In this document: positions 40,997 to 50,605 of the stretch, piece after piece | How positions within the stretch are numbered: position 1 is the stretch's first letter | Layout of the letters: each line of letters begins with the position of its first letter | Source: Spirosoma oryzae | Lineage (GTDB): Bacteria > Bacteroidota > Bacteroidia > Cytophagales > Spirosomataceae | Direction of reading: 5' to 3' | NCBI RefSeq assembly: GCF_003002825.1 | Contig: NZ_PVTE01000001.1 | Span: 1-64,000 of the forward strand | DNA length: 64,000 bases | Position numbers and translations under genes: made by a program | The notes under the pieces: model-generated | Told to the model about the DNA's origin: nothing | Seen by the model: the letters and a program-made list of their open reading frames with translations, nothing else | The model's database searches: none

Positions 40997-41126
40997 ATTG
41001 GGAAGGTTTGTGCCGTCGAATCTACGCATTTTTACACGGGTATCCCCGTTCTGCTGACCACTGGTGCGCAGTATTGCTGATGCGACGCCCGATCGCACGG
41101 TGACCTGTCCAGTTACGAACAGCCTT

Positions 41127-41142
41127 TGTCCGCTAGTGGACA
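41127..41142. promoter_or_regulatory. dyad in the GNAT/permease divergent region
   Basis: TGTCCGCTAGTGGACA is a 16-base palindrome with one mismatched pair. It lies inside a wider pair of arms, ACCTGTCC (41103-41110) and GGACAGGT (41138-41145). It lies 104 bases upstream of the permease start and could be an operator. The rest of the 249-base gap holds no gene. Confidence 0.3.
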
Positions 41143-41245
41143 GGTGTGCGCTTGAAAATGGCCGTTAGACGGTCAAAACGGTCAACTTCGTCGGTGGCAC
41201 AGGAGTTGACTTACCCTAGGCCGAGCTTTCCCATTCCTGACGTAT

Positions 41246-43624
41246 ATGGTACGTAACTATCTCAAAATCGCCTGGCGCAACCTGATCCATAACAAAGTAT
41301 TTTCACTCATCAACCTGCTGGGTCTGTCGATCGGTATCGCCGTTTGCCTGCTGATTTTCCTGTTCATCATGAACGAGTACAGCGTGGACCAGTTTCACCG
41401 GAACCGCTCGTCGATCTATCGCGTCATGCGGAACATCGAAGAAAATGGGAAGGCCGTACCCGTTGCTTACCTGTCGGGACCCTATGCGCCCGCCCTGCTG
41501 AACGACTTCAAGGGACAGATCCGCCGAGCCACACGGGTGGGGCAGATGAACGCCTTGGTGACGAGCCAGAACAAGTCGTTCCACGAACGGAATGTCCTTA
41601 AAGCTGACGCTGATTTTTTCGAACTGTTCTCATTTCCGCTGATTAAAGGCGATGCGGTAACGGCGCTCACCAATCCGGGCAGCGTGGTACTGACGGAATC
41701 GACGGCCCGTAAATACTTCGGGAGCGTCGATCAGGCGTTCGGTCAGTTAATCAAACTCGACAAAACCCTGCCGCTGAAAGTAACGGGGGTGGCACAGGAC
41801 GTACCAGCCAATTCGCACCTGAGTTTTGATCTGGTAGTACCCCTGGCCAATTATAAGACGCAGTCCAACATGACGCAGTGGATCAACAACGCCTACTTTA
41901 CCTACGTGCAACTGGCTCCGTCGGCCAGTCTGGCACAGATCGAACGCAACCTGCCGGGCTTCATGCAGAAATACATGGGCCCTGTCATGAAGCAGTTTGG
42001 GTATCGTTTCTCCCTGTCGCTGACGCCACTGGACGACATCTATTTCGAGCAGGGGTCGTTCGATAACCTGAAACACGGCGATAAAAAAGTCGTCTACCTA
42101 TTCCTGTCGATTGCCATCCTGATTCTGATGGTAGCCTGCATTAACTTCATGAACCTGTCGACGGTTCGGGCGATGGAACGATCGCGCGAGATCGGCGTCC
42201 GCAAGGTGCTGGGGGCCGTCAAGCTGCATCTGGTATGGCAATTCATCGGCGAATCGGTGCTGCTGACCACGATCTCCTGCGTACTGGCCGTTGGACTGGT
42301 GGCACTGGCGCTGCCCGCATACAGTCAACTGCTGGGGCAGTCAATCCAACTGACGGCCTACGCGCTGCCAATTACCCTGTTTCTATTTGGTATCATTGTC
42401 GTAACGGGCTTTCTGGCGGGTAGCTATCCGGCGTTTGTACTGGCCGCTTTTTCGCCCATACAGGCGTTGAAAGGGAAGCTGCGGCTGGGCCGGGGCAGCA
42501 CGTCGTTCCGGCAGGTGCTGGTCGTGATTCAGTTCAGTATTTCGATCGTGCTGATGCTGGGTATGGCTATCGTCACCCGGCAATTGCATTACCTCAAGCA
42601 CAAGGAACTGGGTTACAATAGCGCCCAGACGATGGTCATTCCGATCGACAACGAAGACGTATACAACTTCCTCATTCAGCGCAAAGGCGACCTGTTGGGG
42701 CAAAGCCGGGTGTCGGCCGTGTCGCTGATGTCGGGCGAGCCGGGCGGGTATTTCGATGCACAGATGTTCGACGTAGAAGGCCACGACGAACGCTGGCGGG
42801 GACGCACGGAGTTCGTCGATTTCGACTATGTAAAAACGCTGGGCCTGAAACTGATTGCCGGTCGGGATTTTTCGCCCGCCTTCGCATCAGACAGTACGCA
42901 GTCGGTTTTACTGAATCGTACGGCAGCCGCGAAGCTGGGCTGGACACCGCAGCAGGCCGTTGGGAAATGGCTGAAAAATACCGTAAGCGACAGTACGCGC
43001 CGGACCGTCGTCGGTGTGGTCGAAGATTTCAACTTTCTGTCGCTCCGCGAGCATATCGAGCCGCTGGTCATTGCCCCCGACGACGATCAGCGGGTGGGGC
43101 TGATTCGCCTGAAACCCGGCGACGTACAGGCGGGTGTGGAAGCGGTTACGGCCCTGTACGCCAAAACGAAACCGGCCTATCCGTTTGAATACCGCTTTCT
43201 GGACGAGAAATTCGATCAGCTGTACCAAGCCGACCTTCGGCAACAGACTATTCTGGGCGTCTTTGCCGGGTTGGCCATCTTCATTGCCTGTCTGGGTCTG
43301 TTTGGCCTGGCGTCGTTCCTGGCGCGTCAGCGTACCAAAGAAATTGGCGTTCGGAAAGTATTGGGTGCGTCGGTGGTGAGCGTGGTCGCGTTGCTGTCGA
43401 AAGATTTTCTGAAACTGGTCCTGGTTGCCATAGTCATCGCCAGTCCGCTGGCTTACTACGGTATGGAGAGCTGGTTGCAGAATTTTGCCTACCGGGTCGA
43501 GGTGTCGTGGTGGGTGTTCGCCCTGGCGGGACTCGTAGCCATCGGCGTGGCGTTGCTGACGATCAGTGTTCAAAGCGTGCGGGCTGCCCTGGCCAATCCC
43601 GTCAAGTCGCTCCGGTCGGAGTAG
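41246..43624 (+). CDS. MacB/FtsX-type ABC transporter permease
   Basis: A 792-residue permease of the large Bacteroidota type. There is an N-terminal cytoplasmic helix (NYLKIAWRNLIHNKVFSLIN), TM1 (about 20-42) and a MacB periplasmic core domain (43-235). Three TM helices follow near 285-400, including the FtsX motif with REIGVRKVLGAVKLHL. A second periplasmic domain spans 435-680, and a second set of three helices includes TKEIGVRKVLGASVVSVVALL. It probably exports a small molecule or lipoprotein with a separate ATPase, which is not in the window. It is monocistronic with a strong terminator downstream. Confidence 0.92.
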   Translation: MVRNYLKIAWRNLIHNKVFSLINLLGLSIGIAVCLLIFLFIMNEYSVDQFHRNRSSIYRVMRNIEENGKAVPVAYLSGPYAPALLNDFKGQIRRATRVGQMNALVTSQNKSFHERNVLKADADFFELFSFPLIKGDAVTALTNPGSVVLTESTARKYFGSVDQAFGQLIKLDKTLPLKVTGVAQDVPANSHLSFDLVVPLANYKTQSNMTQWINNAYFTYVQLAPSASLAQIERNLPGFMQKYMGPVMKQFGYRFSLSLTPLDDIYFEQGSFDNLKHGDKKVVYLFLSIAILILMVACINFMNLSTVRAMERSREIGVRKVLGAVKLHLVWQFIGESVLLTTISCVLAVGLVALALPAYSQLLGQSIQLTAYALPITLFLFGIIVVTGFLAGSYPAFVLAAFSPIQALKGKLRLGRGSTSFRQVLVVIQFSISIVLMLGMAIVTRQLHYLKHKELGYNSAQTMVIPIDNEDVYNFLIQRKGDLLGQSRVSAVSLMSGEPGGYFDAQMFDVEGHDERWRGRTEFVDFDYVKTLGLKLIAGRDFSPAFASDSTQSVLLNRTAAAKLGWTPQQAVGKWLKNTVSDSTRRTVVGVVEDFNFLSLREHIEPLVIAPDDDQRVGLIRLKPGDVQAGVEAVTALYAKTKPAYPFEYRFLDEKFDQLYQADLRQQTILGVFAGLAIFIACLGLFGLASFLARQRTKEIGVRKVLGASVVSVVALLSKDFLKLVLVAIVIASPLAYYGMESWLQNFAYRVEVSWWVFALAGLVAIGVALLTISVQSVRAALANPVKSLRSE

Positions 43625-43720
43625 AATTGAACGATGGCATCAGTGGGTGATGCCCGAGGGACTGTGAGACAGGGGAGTCAACGCTGGCAATCGCGTGTTG
43701 AATAGGAATAGCGATGAGGT

Positions 43721-43773
43721 GATAAGTTCGCTGAACGAATGGAAAACGAGTTTATTCGTTCAGCGAACTTATC
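43721..43773 (+). terminator. strong terminator-like hairpin after the permease
   Basis: Perfect 20-base arms (43721-43740, GATAAGTTCGCTGAACGAAT, and 43754-43773) enclose 13 bases and are followed by ATTTTCTTG on the plus strand. Confidence 0.75.
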
Positions 43774-43898
43774 ATTTTCTTGTACTCGACGATTGAGCTG
43801 AAGAACGCCCCTGATAACAACGAAGGGTACTGTCTTACCTATTGCATACATTAATTTGAGACGTTGGTGCGATGAATGGCCATTCGAGCAGAGGCCAT

Positions 43899-44801
43899 TC
43901 ATCGCTTTTCACTGATCATAAAGCTTTGTTCGCTGAAGGCAGGGAGCGATGCCGCGTTTTCATAAAAGTAGTCCACTTCATCGTTTCTATCCAGTAGCCC
44001 CAGGCTGTACAGAATAGGGACAAAGTGGTCGGGTGTTGGAGCCGCCAGCTTGCCCAGTTTATGGCTGGTTTCGTAGTTAATGATGTTGCTGATCTGCCTG
44101 TCATCAATCTGTTTTTTAATCCAGGTCTCATACTCCGCTTCCCATCCGAAGGGGGTCATATCACCACTTCTGAACCTCTGACCGGCCAGCGGGAGGTTGT
44201 GGACGGTCGAACCACTACCAATAATCAGTACGCCTTTCTCCCGCAGCGCTTTTAGCTGCCGGCCCAATTCATAGTGATAGGCTGGTTTGGCGTCGTAGTA
44301 AATGCTCATCTGAAAGACGGGGATGTTAGCATCGGGGAACAGGTGCATCAGCATCGGCCAGGCACCATGGTCCAGGCCCCAATCGGTCGTTTCGGAAACA
44401 GATGGAATGATTTTCGTTACCTCCCGGGCCATGTCCGGTGACCCATTGGCCTGGTATTTCACCGTATAGTATTCCCTGGGGAACCCGTAGTAATCATAAA
44501 TCTGAGTTTGCTCGGGCGAGATGTTGACGTACGTTCCGCGTGTACACCAGTGGGCAGAAACGATCAGGGCCGCTTTTATCTCGTACTGGTGCTGGAGGCC
44601 TTTTCCTAAGTCAAACAAGGCATTCCAGAAAGGCCGTTCCGCTTTGGATAGCGGAATATCCATCGGGCTGCCGTGGGAGGTAAACAGCACGGGCATCCGC
44701 TTAGACTGAGTCGGAAGCGTATCTGCGAAATTTTTAAAACTAGTTAATGAGCCCATTGCTGATATTGCTACGGTTTGGTGTATAAACTTCCTGCGATCCA
44801 T
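43899..44801 (-). CDS. DODA-type extradiol dioxygenase, Tat-like signal
   Basis: A 300-residue LigB/DODA-type enzyme. The metal and catalytic His positions are seen in FTSHGSPMDI (near 40), VSAHWCTRG (near 87), GLDHGAWPML (near 142) and GSGSTVHNLPL (near 199). The family (YgiD-like) opens aromatic catechols such as DOPA. The N-terminus MDRRKFIHQTVAISAMGSLT resembles a Tat signal (RRKFIH), unusual for the family. It starts 3 bases after the DoxX stop, so the two are one operon. Confidence 0.88.
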   Translation of the reverse strand: MDRRKFIHQTVAISAMGSLTSFKNFADTLPTQSKRMPVLFTSHGSPMDIPLSKAERPFWNALFDLGKGLQHQYEIKAALIVSAHWCTRGTYVNISPEQTQIYDYYGFPREYYTVKYQANGSPDMAREVTKIIPSVSETTDWGLDHGAWPMLMHLFPDANIPVFQMSIYYDAKPAYHYELGRQLKALREKGVLIIGSGSTVHNLPLAGQRFRSGDMTPFGWEAEYETWIKKQIDDRQISNIINYETSHKLGKLAAPTPDHFVPILYSLGLLDRNDEVDYFYENAASLPAFSEQSFMISEKR

Positions 44802-44804
44802 TGC

Positions 44805-45227
44805 TTACTTGATACAGACTGGTGCTTTTTTAGCCCGTCCCCAGGCAACCAGACAGGCTAGTGCGCCCAGCACCACGCTGGGAACGACCATGGGCGCTTC
44901 GCCCCGTACCAGGTGAAATCCAGCGGCCAGCGCCATCACCAGGGCTAATCCACTAGCGGCTAAACCAGTCAGCGCAGGCCGGATACGGGTCAGCATCGGT
45001 ACGATCAACCCCAAAGCCCCGGCCAGTTCGGCCCCGCCAATAAAGCGAGCTAAACCGACGGGCACCTGTGCCGTCCAGGGCATTTGTTTGGCTAACTCGG
45101 CGATCGGTGCGGTAAGTTTCATGAAGCCGGCCATACCAAAAGTCAAAACCAGCAGTACCTGTAAAATCCAGCGGGTTATGTGCCAGCCTTTCGACGGTGT
45201 TTGCGTACGCATGATGCGTGTTTCCAT
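44805..45227 (-). CDS. DoxX-family membrane protein
   Basis: A 140-residue protein with four membrane helices (about 18-38, 55-72, 77-97 and 105-125) of DoxX type: ILQVLLVLTFGMAGFMKLTA and GLARFIGGAELAGALGLIVP are typical. DoxX proteins are of uncertain role and linked to redox and quinone metabolism. It overlaps no other gene and precedes the dioxygenase by 3 bases. The start at 45227 (METRIMRT) or 45212 (MRTQTPSK) are both possible. Confidence 0.85.
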   Translation of the reverse strand: METRIMRTQTPSKGWHITRWILQVLLVLTFGMAGFMKLTAPIAELAKQMPWTAQVPVGLARFIGGAELAGALGLIVPMLTRIRPALTGLAASGLALVMALAAGFHLVRGEAPMVVPSVVLGALACLVAWGRAKKAPVCIK

Positions 45228-45277
45228 GTTCTTTCTCTTTGGTTGATACAAAGGTCTCCAGGCGTGCCATGATGCGC

Positions 45278-45293
45278 CTTAATGTAGATTAAG
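45278..45293. promoter_or_regulatory. Crp/Fnr-type operator (6-4-6 dyad)
   Basis: CTTAAT-GTAG-ATTAAG is a perfect 6-4-6 inverted repeat, the shape of a Crp/Fnr binding site (compare TTGAT-N4-ATCAA). It lies about midway between the divergent DoxX and Crp/Fnr genes, 51 and 40 bases from their starts. Confidence 0.65.
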
Positions 45294-45332
45294 AAATACG
45301 GGCTGTATCTTAGTGATTCACACGGCTGACGT

Positions 45333-45902
45333 ATGGAATCGTTTTTAGATCTTTTCCCCCAAGGCAAGCTCTCGGTTGAAGCGCTTCAGGCGTTGACGGC
45401 ACGAATCATGACCAGGCGGGTCGCTAAAGGAGAAGTCCTGCTTCGGAAAGGCGATAAAGTACGGAAACACTATTTTGTCAAAACCGGCCTGCTACGCAGC
45501 TATACTCTGGATGAGCACGGGAAAGAGCATATTTTCATGTTCGCTCCGGAAGGCTGGATCATCAGTGATAGTGGCTGGCAGGTACCGGGTAAGGAAGCTG
45601 ATCTGTACATTGACGCCATTGAAAATTCGGAGGTAGAGGTACTGGAAGACGGCCTTTTGGCCTCAACGGGTCTATTCACCGAGGAAGCCATTGAGAAGTT
45701 GGCCAACCGAATTTATGTGCTTCAGAAACGGATTATTCTGCTGATGAGTGCCAGCCTGCGCGAGCGCTACCTGGACTTCCTGGCTACCTACCCGGCCATT
45801 GTACAGCGAGTGCCCCAACGAATGATAGCCTCCTACCTGGGCGTTACCCCGGAAGCCCTCAGTAAGCTACGCGGTGACCTTGCCAAACAGCAGAGACACT
45901 AG
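45333..45902 (+). CDS. Crp/Fnr-family transcription regulator
   Basis: A 189-residue regulator. The cyclic-nucleotide-like beta-roll is at about 10-120 (VLLRKGDKVRKHYFVKTGLL, EHIFMFAPEGWI). The C-terminal HTH is short (QRVPQRMIASYLGVTPEALS at about 160-180), as in many Bacteroidota Crp/Fnr proteins. No Cys cluster for an FNR iron-sulfur centre was seen in the N-terminus. It is divergent from the DoxX/dioxygenase pair, with a matching operator between, and probably controls that pair and itself. Confidence 0.9.
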   Translation: MESFLDLFPQGKLSVEALQALTARIMTRRVAKGEVLLRKGDKVRKHYFVKTGLLRSYTLDEHGKEHIFMFAPEGWIISDSGWQVPGKEADLYIDAIENSEVEVLEDGLLASTGLFTEEAIEKLANRIYVLQKRIILLMSASLRERYLDFLATYPAIVQRVPQRMIASYLGVTPEALSKLRGDLAKQQRH

Positions 45903-46004
45903 CCGCTTACCTATCTTGGTTTCTGTTCAACTCCACGCGTGTCATGAGCATTGCTCACTTTAGGCGTGTTAAGCGGTATATTGCCTGATACTACCGCCTG
46001 ACTT

Positions 46005-47186
46005 ATGCCCTTTCTCAAAGACCCCCTCGCTATTCTGGCCCTGTTGATGCTCAACATTATTATCGCCGAGCAACTGGCCAAACTACCGTATTTAAGAGCT
46101 GTAGGAACAGCCTTACTCGTCATTATTATCACCGCCATTACGGCTAATCTGGGATTGATACCCGCTTCGACAAATGCCCCACCGCTCTACGAAGGCATTT
46201 TTAGCTATATAGCGCCCATTTCTATTTTCTACCTGCTGCTGACGGTTAATCTCAAAGGGCTCAAGCGAGCGGGTACGCCCATGGTCGTCAACTTTTTCAT
46301 TGGTGTGGTAGGGACAATGGTCGGCGTTATTGTAGCGATGCGGGTTGTGGGTGGGCCGAAAGGGTTTGGTCCTCTTTTTTATGCCGTAGGCGGTATGTTT
46401 ACCGGCACACACACGGGTGGCAGCAGTAACCTGAACGCCATTGCGTTGCATTACGGGGTTAACAAAGCGGGGAATGTCTATGCCGCTGCGATTGCTACTG
46501 ACAATATCGTTACGGCGCTCTGGATGGGCGTCACCCTGCTTTTACCTCCCTTTTTGAACCGGTTTGTTCCGCGCCGACTGGCTACCTCCCTGAGTGCGGA
46601 AGAAACGCGTCGTTACGAGCAGGAAGCCAATGAACAGATCAACGATGTTGAAGCGGTCAATCCCCAGGATTTAGCGCTGTTGATTGGCTTAGGTGTATCG
46701 GCCTTATACGGAGCTCAACTCGTGGCGGAGGCCGTACCGAGTATTCCTAAAATATTGGTGCTGACAAGCCTGGCCCTGTTGCTGGCTCAGTTACCGGGTA
46801 TTCAGCGACTGCGGGGTGTCAGAGTCGTCAGCATTTTCTGTATTTACCTGTTTTTAGCCGTTATTGGTGCTTATTGTGATCTAGCCGCTTTGGTCAACGA
46901 TGGTCAACTGGCGCTAACGATGCTCACTTTTGTGAGTATATCGGTTCCCATTCATGCGCTGTTCCAGTTTGGCATTGGTGGGTTGTTGAAGCAAGATTGG
47001 GATCTGCTAAGCATTGCTTCGCAGGCGAACATTGGTGGGTCTGCCTCCTGTTTGGCCTTGAGCAAAAGTCTGAAGCGGCCCGACCTTCATTTGCCGGGTA
47101 TTCTAGCCGGAGCCCTGGGCAATGCGATTGGAACATATTGTGGCTTACTGGTGGCCGAATACTTACGAACCATGTCGTTCGCCTAA
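46005..47186 (+). CDS. DUF819-family membrane protein
   Basis: A 393-residue protein with about 10 hydrophobic segments, of the DUF819 (YjcL-like) family. Seen are MLNIIIAEQLAKLPYLRAVG, ISIFYLLLTVNLKG, the central GGMFTGTHTGGSSNLNAIAL block and a related C-terminal QANIGGSASCLALSKSLKR block. The two blocks suggest an internal two-fold repeat, as in several secondary carriers. Substrate is unknown. It follows the Crp/Fnr gene by 102 bases in the same direction and may or may not be coregulated. Confidence 0.85.
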   Translation: MPFLKDPLAILALLMLNIIIAEQLAKLPYLRAVGTALLVIIITAITANLGLIPASTNAPPLYEGIFSYIAPISIFYLLLTVNLKGLKRAGTPMVVNFFIGVVGTMVGVIVAMRVVGGPKGFGPLFYAVGGMFTGTHTGGSSNLNAIALHYGVNKAGNVYAAAIATDNIVTALWMGVTLLLPPFLNRFVPRRLATSLSAEETRRYEQEANEQINDVEAVNPQDLALLIGLGVSALYGAQLVAEAVPSIPKILVLTSLALLLAQLPGIQRLRGVRVVSIFCIYLFLAVIGAYCDLAALVNDGQLALTMLTFVSISVPIHALFQFGIGGLLKQDWDLLSIASQANIGGSASCLALSKSLKRPDLHLPGILAGALGNAIGTYCGLLVAEYLRTMSFA

Positions 47187-47350
47187 AAAAACTGGCTCAT
47201 AATCTGCCCTTTCATAAGGCATTTAAACGATCCTGTACCTAACCGGCTAAGCAGTTCATGACGAAACGTCCATGCCAGCGGGCGTCTATACCCCGCCAGC
47301 GGCAAGAGTAGCGCGCCGACCATAGAGAATGGAGAGAATGGCGTTATTTT

Positions 47351-47482
47351 TCAGGCTGTGAGCGTCCAGGCCAGGGTAATCGCCAGCCAGACAAAGGCTG
47401 CGGCTAAAACGAAGTAGATCCCATTCTTCGCTTTTACTGATAAGTCAAGGCGTAGTGTGTCGAGATCCAGTGGGGTCGTCAT
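47351..47482 (-). pseudogene. 43-residue remnant resembling the DUF7010 N-terminus
   Basis: A short minus-strand frame, ATG at 47482 and TGA at 47351, encodes MTTPLDLDTLRLDLSVKAKN, then GIYFVLAAAFVWLAITLAWT, LTA. It has a cytoplasmic amphipathic start and one membrane helix, which resembles the beginning of DUF7010-type membrane proteins. It stops at the end of the helix where family members continue. It is probably a truncated gene, or a small membrane protein in its own right. The rest of the 47187-47598 gap shows no gene. Confidence 0.4.
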
Positions 47483-47598
47483 GGGTAAATCGGAAGGTAA
47501 ATCTTGGGCAACGCTAGCGAGACCGCCTTTCGCTCGATTTCAGTTGGGACAGGCGGTTGCGCGCCCGCGCGATTGCGTCAGCCAACGGCAAACCCGCA

Positions 47599-50148
47599 TT
47601 ACGCGGGCAGGTAAACAATAAAGCTGGCTCCGTTGCCCGGTTGACTGGTCGCTGTGATGGCCCCCCCATGATTGATAACGACTTTCTCGCAAATGGCCAG
47701 ACCGACCCCCGTACCGGCATAATTGTCTTTGCCGTGCAGCCGTTGAAAAACCTGAAAGATGCGGTCTAGGTACTGTTCTTTGAAACCGATGCCGTTATCC
47801 GTTACCGTAATGCAATGATAGTGGGTCGCCAGTTGAGCGGGCTTGATGGCCGGCGGTAACGCGTCTGCGGATAGCGTTCGGGCGGTGACGCTGATGAGGG
47901 GTGCTACCGGAGGACGCTGAAACTTGAGGGCGTTACTCAGCAGATTCTGGAATAGCTGCACCATTGGCATGTATTCACCTTGCAGGCGGGGTAGGGGGCC
48001 TACGTCGATTCGGGCGTTATTGCCGACAACGACCAGTTCCAGATTGCTCAAGGCTTCACTGACGACCTCGGCCAGATCAATCATCTCGGCCGGCTGACGC
48101 CGGGTGGTCAGCCGCGAATAGGTCAGCAGATCGCTGATCAGGGTCGACATCCGGCTGGCTGCCAGTTGCATTCGGTTGATGTAGGTTGCGCCTTCCGAAC
48201 CAACCGCGTCGGAGAACCGACTGTGCAGGAGGTCGCCGAACTGCTGAATCTTGCGCAACGGCTCCTGTAGGTCATGGCTGGCGACGTAGGCAAACTGCTG
48301 GAGGTTTTCGTTCGAGTGTTTCAGCAGGAAGTTTGTCTCGCCAAGCTCTTTGTTGATGGCTTCATACTCCCGGTTGTTGATGGCCAGCTCGTCATTGGCC
48401 AGGGCTAATTCTTCGGTACGTTGCCGGACCTGCTGCTCAAGGGATTGCTGAACGGCCCGCTGGATAGTGACGTCCAGCACCGACCCCTCCACCCGCACGG
48501 GATGCCCGTCTTCGTCGGTAATAACCTGACCGATCATACGCAGCGTACGCTGGTGGCCCGTCTGCTGATTGATGACGATGTATTCCGCCTGGTAAGCCCC
48601 GGACGAACCGGGCTGAATGGCGTCGACGTACGCCTGACCGACGCGAGCCCGATCGGCTTCCGCGACGGCACTCAGCGACGTGGCTACGTCCGTTACCTGG
48701 GGCAGGCCGTACCACTCGGCCACGCGGGGCGATTTCGTTATTGTATCAGTTGCCAGATCGATGGTGTAGGCGCCCAGTTGGGCCAGATCGATGATCGACT
48801 GTAGTCGCTGCTGGCTTTCCTGTAGGGCCTGCCCGGCTCGTTTGAGATCGTGAATGTCTACTCCGCACCCCACCCATTTCGTAATCGGGCCGGTGTCGGT
48901 ATCGCGGTAGGGGACACCCGTGTTGAAAAACCAGCGGTATTCACCCGAAGCCGAGCGATTACGCTGTTCGATGGAAAAGCCAGTACCCCGCTCGATGGCT
49001 TGCCGGAAGGCAGCCGCTACCAGAGGACCATCGTCGGGATGTATTATGTCGCTGGCGATTTGCCAGGCTGTGGTCGGACTAAATGCGATGCCACTGTAGT
49101 CGGTCCACCACTGGTTTAGAAACTCGACGTTGCCCTGCGGATCGTTTACCCAGATGGCCTGGGGTAAGGTATCAGCCAGTCGGCGGAACCGTTGTTCGCT
49201 TTCCCGGAGTGCATCTTCCGCGCGGGCTCGTTCGACGGCGGCCCAGATGCGTTCGGCCGTTTCTTCCACCAGGGTCACCTCTTCGCTGGAGAAGGTATGT
49301 GCCTGTGAATAATGCACAAACAGGATGGCGACTAACTGGCCTTCTTTGACCAGCGGGACGTTTATCGTCGCTCCCAGCTGAAGAATGGCATGAGCCTCTT
49401 TCTGGGTATCCGTTAAGGCTGGGTCGTTGGCGATGTCCGGTCGAACAACCGCTTGGCCAGCCTGCATGCGTTGCAGCAAATCCAGCCCGTAATCGGCGTA
49501 GCGATACACACCTTCAATGCTGGCAACGCCCTGCGTGTAGTGCCTTGTCACCGCTACCAGCTCCCGGTCTGGCTGCGTCTCGGCGTAGCCCACCCGGTTC
49601 GCCCCTAATTGCGCGCCGAGCAGGCAGGCTGCTTCGTACTGTAGCTGAACCGGGTCTTTCAGGGTGCGTAAGTGATCGCTGAGTGTTAGCAGATATGTCT
49701 GGCGCGCCTGTGCTGCCTGTAGGCTCTGCTGGGCCAGCCGTTGCGCGGTAACCTCCTGCGCAACACCGGCAAAGCGGAGCAGGTCGCCGGTGTCGGTAAA
49801 GTAGCTCCGACCGTAGAACCGTACCCACCGTAGTTGACCATCGTCAGCCCCGATGGTGCGGTACGTTTCATCGTAATAACCGGTTGAACAGGGGTTCATG
49901 GCCCATTGTGCCGCCTGACGAATCCGCTCAACATCCTGGGGATGAATATGCTGAGCCGCCTGCTCGTACGATACCTGGTTGGCTTTGGTCAAGCCGAACA
50001 ACTGCCGGCATTGGTCGTCCCATACGATCTGCCTGGTCGTCATGTCCAGTTCCCAGATGCCAATACCGGTGGCCTGTAGCACAAAATCAACGTCCAGTCG
50101 CTGGGTTAGTTTTCGGGTTGATTCAGACGGGTGATGATGCGATTCCAT
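47599..50148 (-). CDS. multi-PAS/GAF sensor histidine kinase
   Basis: An 849-residue cytoplasmic kinase without membrane segments. Order: PAS1 (about 20-135, GIGIWELDMTTRQIVWDDQC), GAF (about 155-305), PAS2 (about 320-440), PAS3 (about 445-565), a coiled coil (570-620), HisKA with H-box FAYVASHDLQEPLRK near 625, and HATPase_c with N-box LLSNALKF, G1 DNGIGF and G2 GTGVGLAI ending at 848. The PAS-HisKA linker is of the phytochrome-like subclass common in Spirosoma. No receiver domain or partner response regulator is adjacent. Signals could be light, redox or a small ligand. Confidence 0.93.
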   Translation of the reverse strand: MESHHHPSESTRKLTQRLDVDFVLQATGIGIWELDMTTRQIVWDDQCRQLFGLTKANQVSYEQAAQHIHPQDVERIRQAAQWAMNPCSTGYYDETYRTIGADDGQLRWVRFYGRSYFTDTGDLLRFAGVAQEVTAQRLAQQSLQAAQARQTYLLTLSDHLRTLKDPVQLQYEAACLLGAQLGANRVGYAETQPDRELVAVTRHYTQGVASIEGVYRYADYGLDLLQRMQAGQAVVRPDIANDPALTDTQKEAHAILQLGATINVPLVKEGQLVAILFVHYSQAHTFSSEEVTLVEETAERIWAAVERARAEDALRESEQRFRRLADTLPQAIWVNDPQGNVEFLNQWWTDYSGIAFSPTTAWQIASDIIHPDDGPLVAAAFRQAIERGTGFSIEQRNRSASGEYRWFFNTGVPYRDTDTGPITKWVGCGVDIHDLKRAGQALQESQQRLQSIIDLAQLGAYTIDLATDTITKSPRVAEWYGLPQVTDVATSLSAVAEADRARVGQAYVDAIQPGSSGAYQAEYIVINQQTGHQRTLRMIGQVITDEDGHPVRVEGSVLDVTIQRAVQQSLEQQVRQRTEELALANDELAINNREYEAINKELGETNFLLKHSNENLQQFAYVASHDLQEPLRKIQQFGDLLHSRFSDAVGSEGATYINRMQLAASRMSTLISDLLTYSRLTTRRQPAEMIDLAEVVSEALSNLELVVVGNNARIDVGPLPRLQGEYMPMVQLFQNLLSNALKFQRPPVAPLISVTARTLSADALPPAIKPAQLATHYHCITVTDNGIGFKEQYLDRIFQVFQRLHGKDNYAGTGVGLAICEKVVINHGGAITATSQPGNGASFIVYLPA

Positions 50149-50164
50149 GGCGGCCGACGACTAA

Positions 50165-50605
50165 ATGTTGAGCACTACTGTGCAAGTTGTTACCAGCGGG
50201 GGATGGTGCGACGACTATCCCTGACAGGTCCGTACCGGGGTCGTTTGACAAACGATTTGTTCTTCACGGTGGTGTAGTGCGTATTCGCCCCGGTGGTGCC
50301 AATAGCCGTTTGCGTCGCACTGCTGACGATCAGCGTTCTACCTGTGCGTTCGGCGCACAGTACGCTAATTGGAACAGCGACGTATGCGGTACGAGTAGCT
50401 CGTGAAAATACCGTTTATGCCGCATAGCTGTGGGCAGACTAAGCTAACCCGCAGAAAGCAACCGCTGGTGACTATACGCAAATAAACCTACCAACGACTG
50501 TATCTACAAGTATTAGCGGTCTGTTCGAGCGTGTGGCGTTAACAAAGCCATTCAGCGATTTGTTGACATTGTTCATCACTTTAGAAGCAACGTATTCTCC
50601 GCATT
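50165..50605. other. gap between the kinase and wrbA
   Basis: No gene was recognised in this 440-base region. A TTGACATTGTTCATCACTTT sequence at about 50562-50581 lies shortly upstream of wrbA and might be its promoter region, although it is not a TAnnTTTG box. Confidence 0.3.

Noticed and set aside
42908..43573. 221-codon minus-strand frame opposite the FtsX-type permease
   Set aside because: It lies antisense to the conserved C-terminal FtsX domain and shows no family features.
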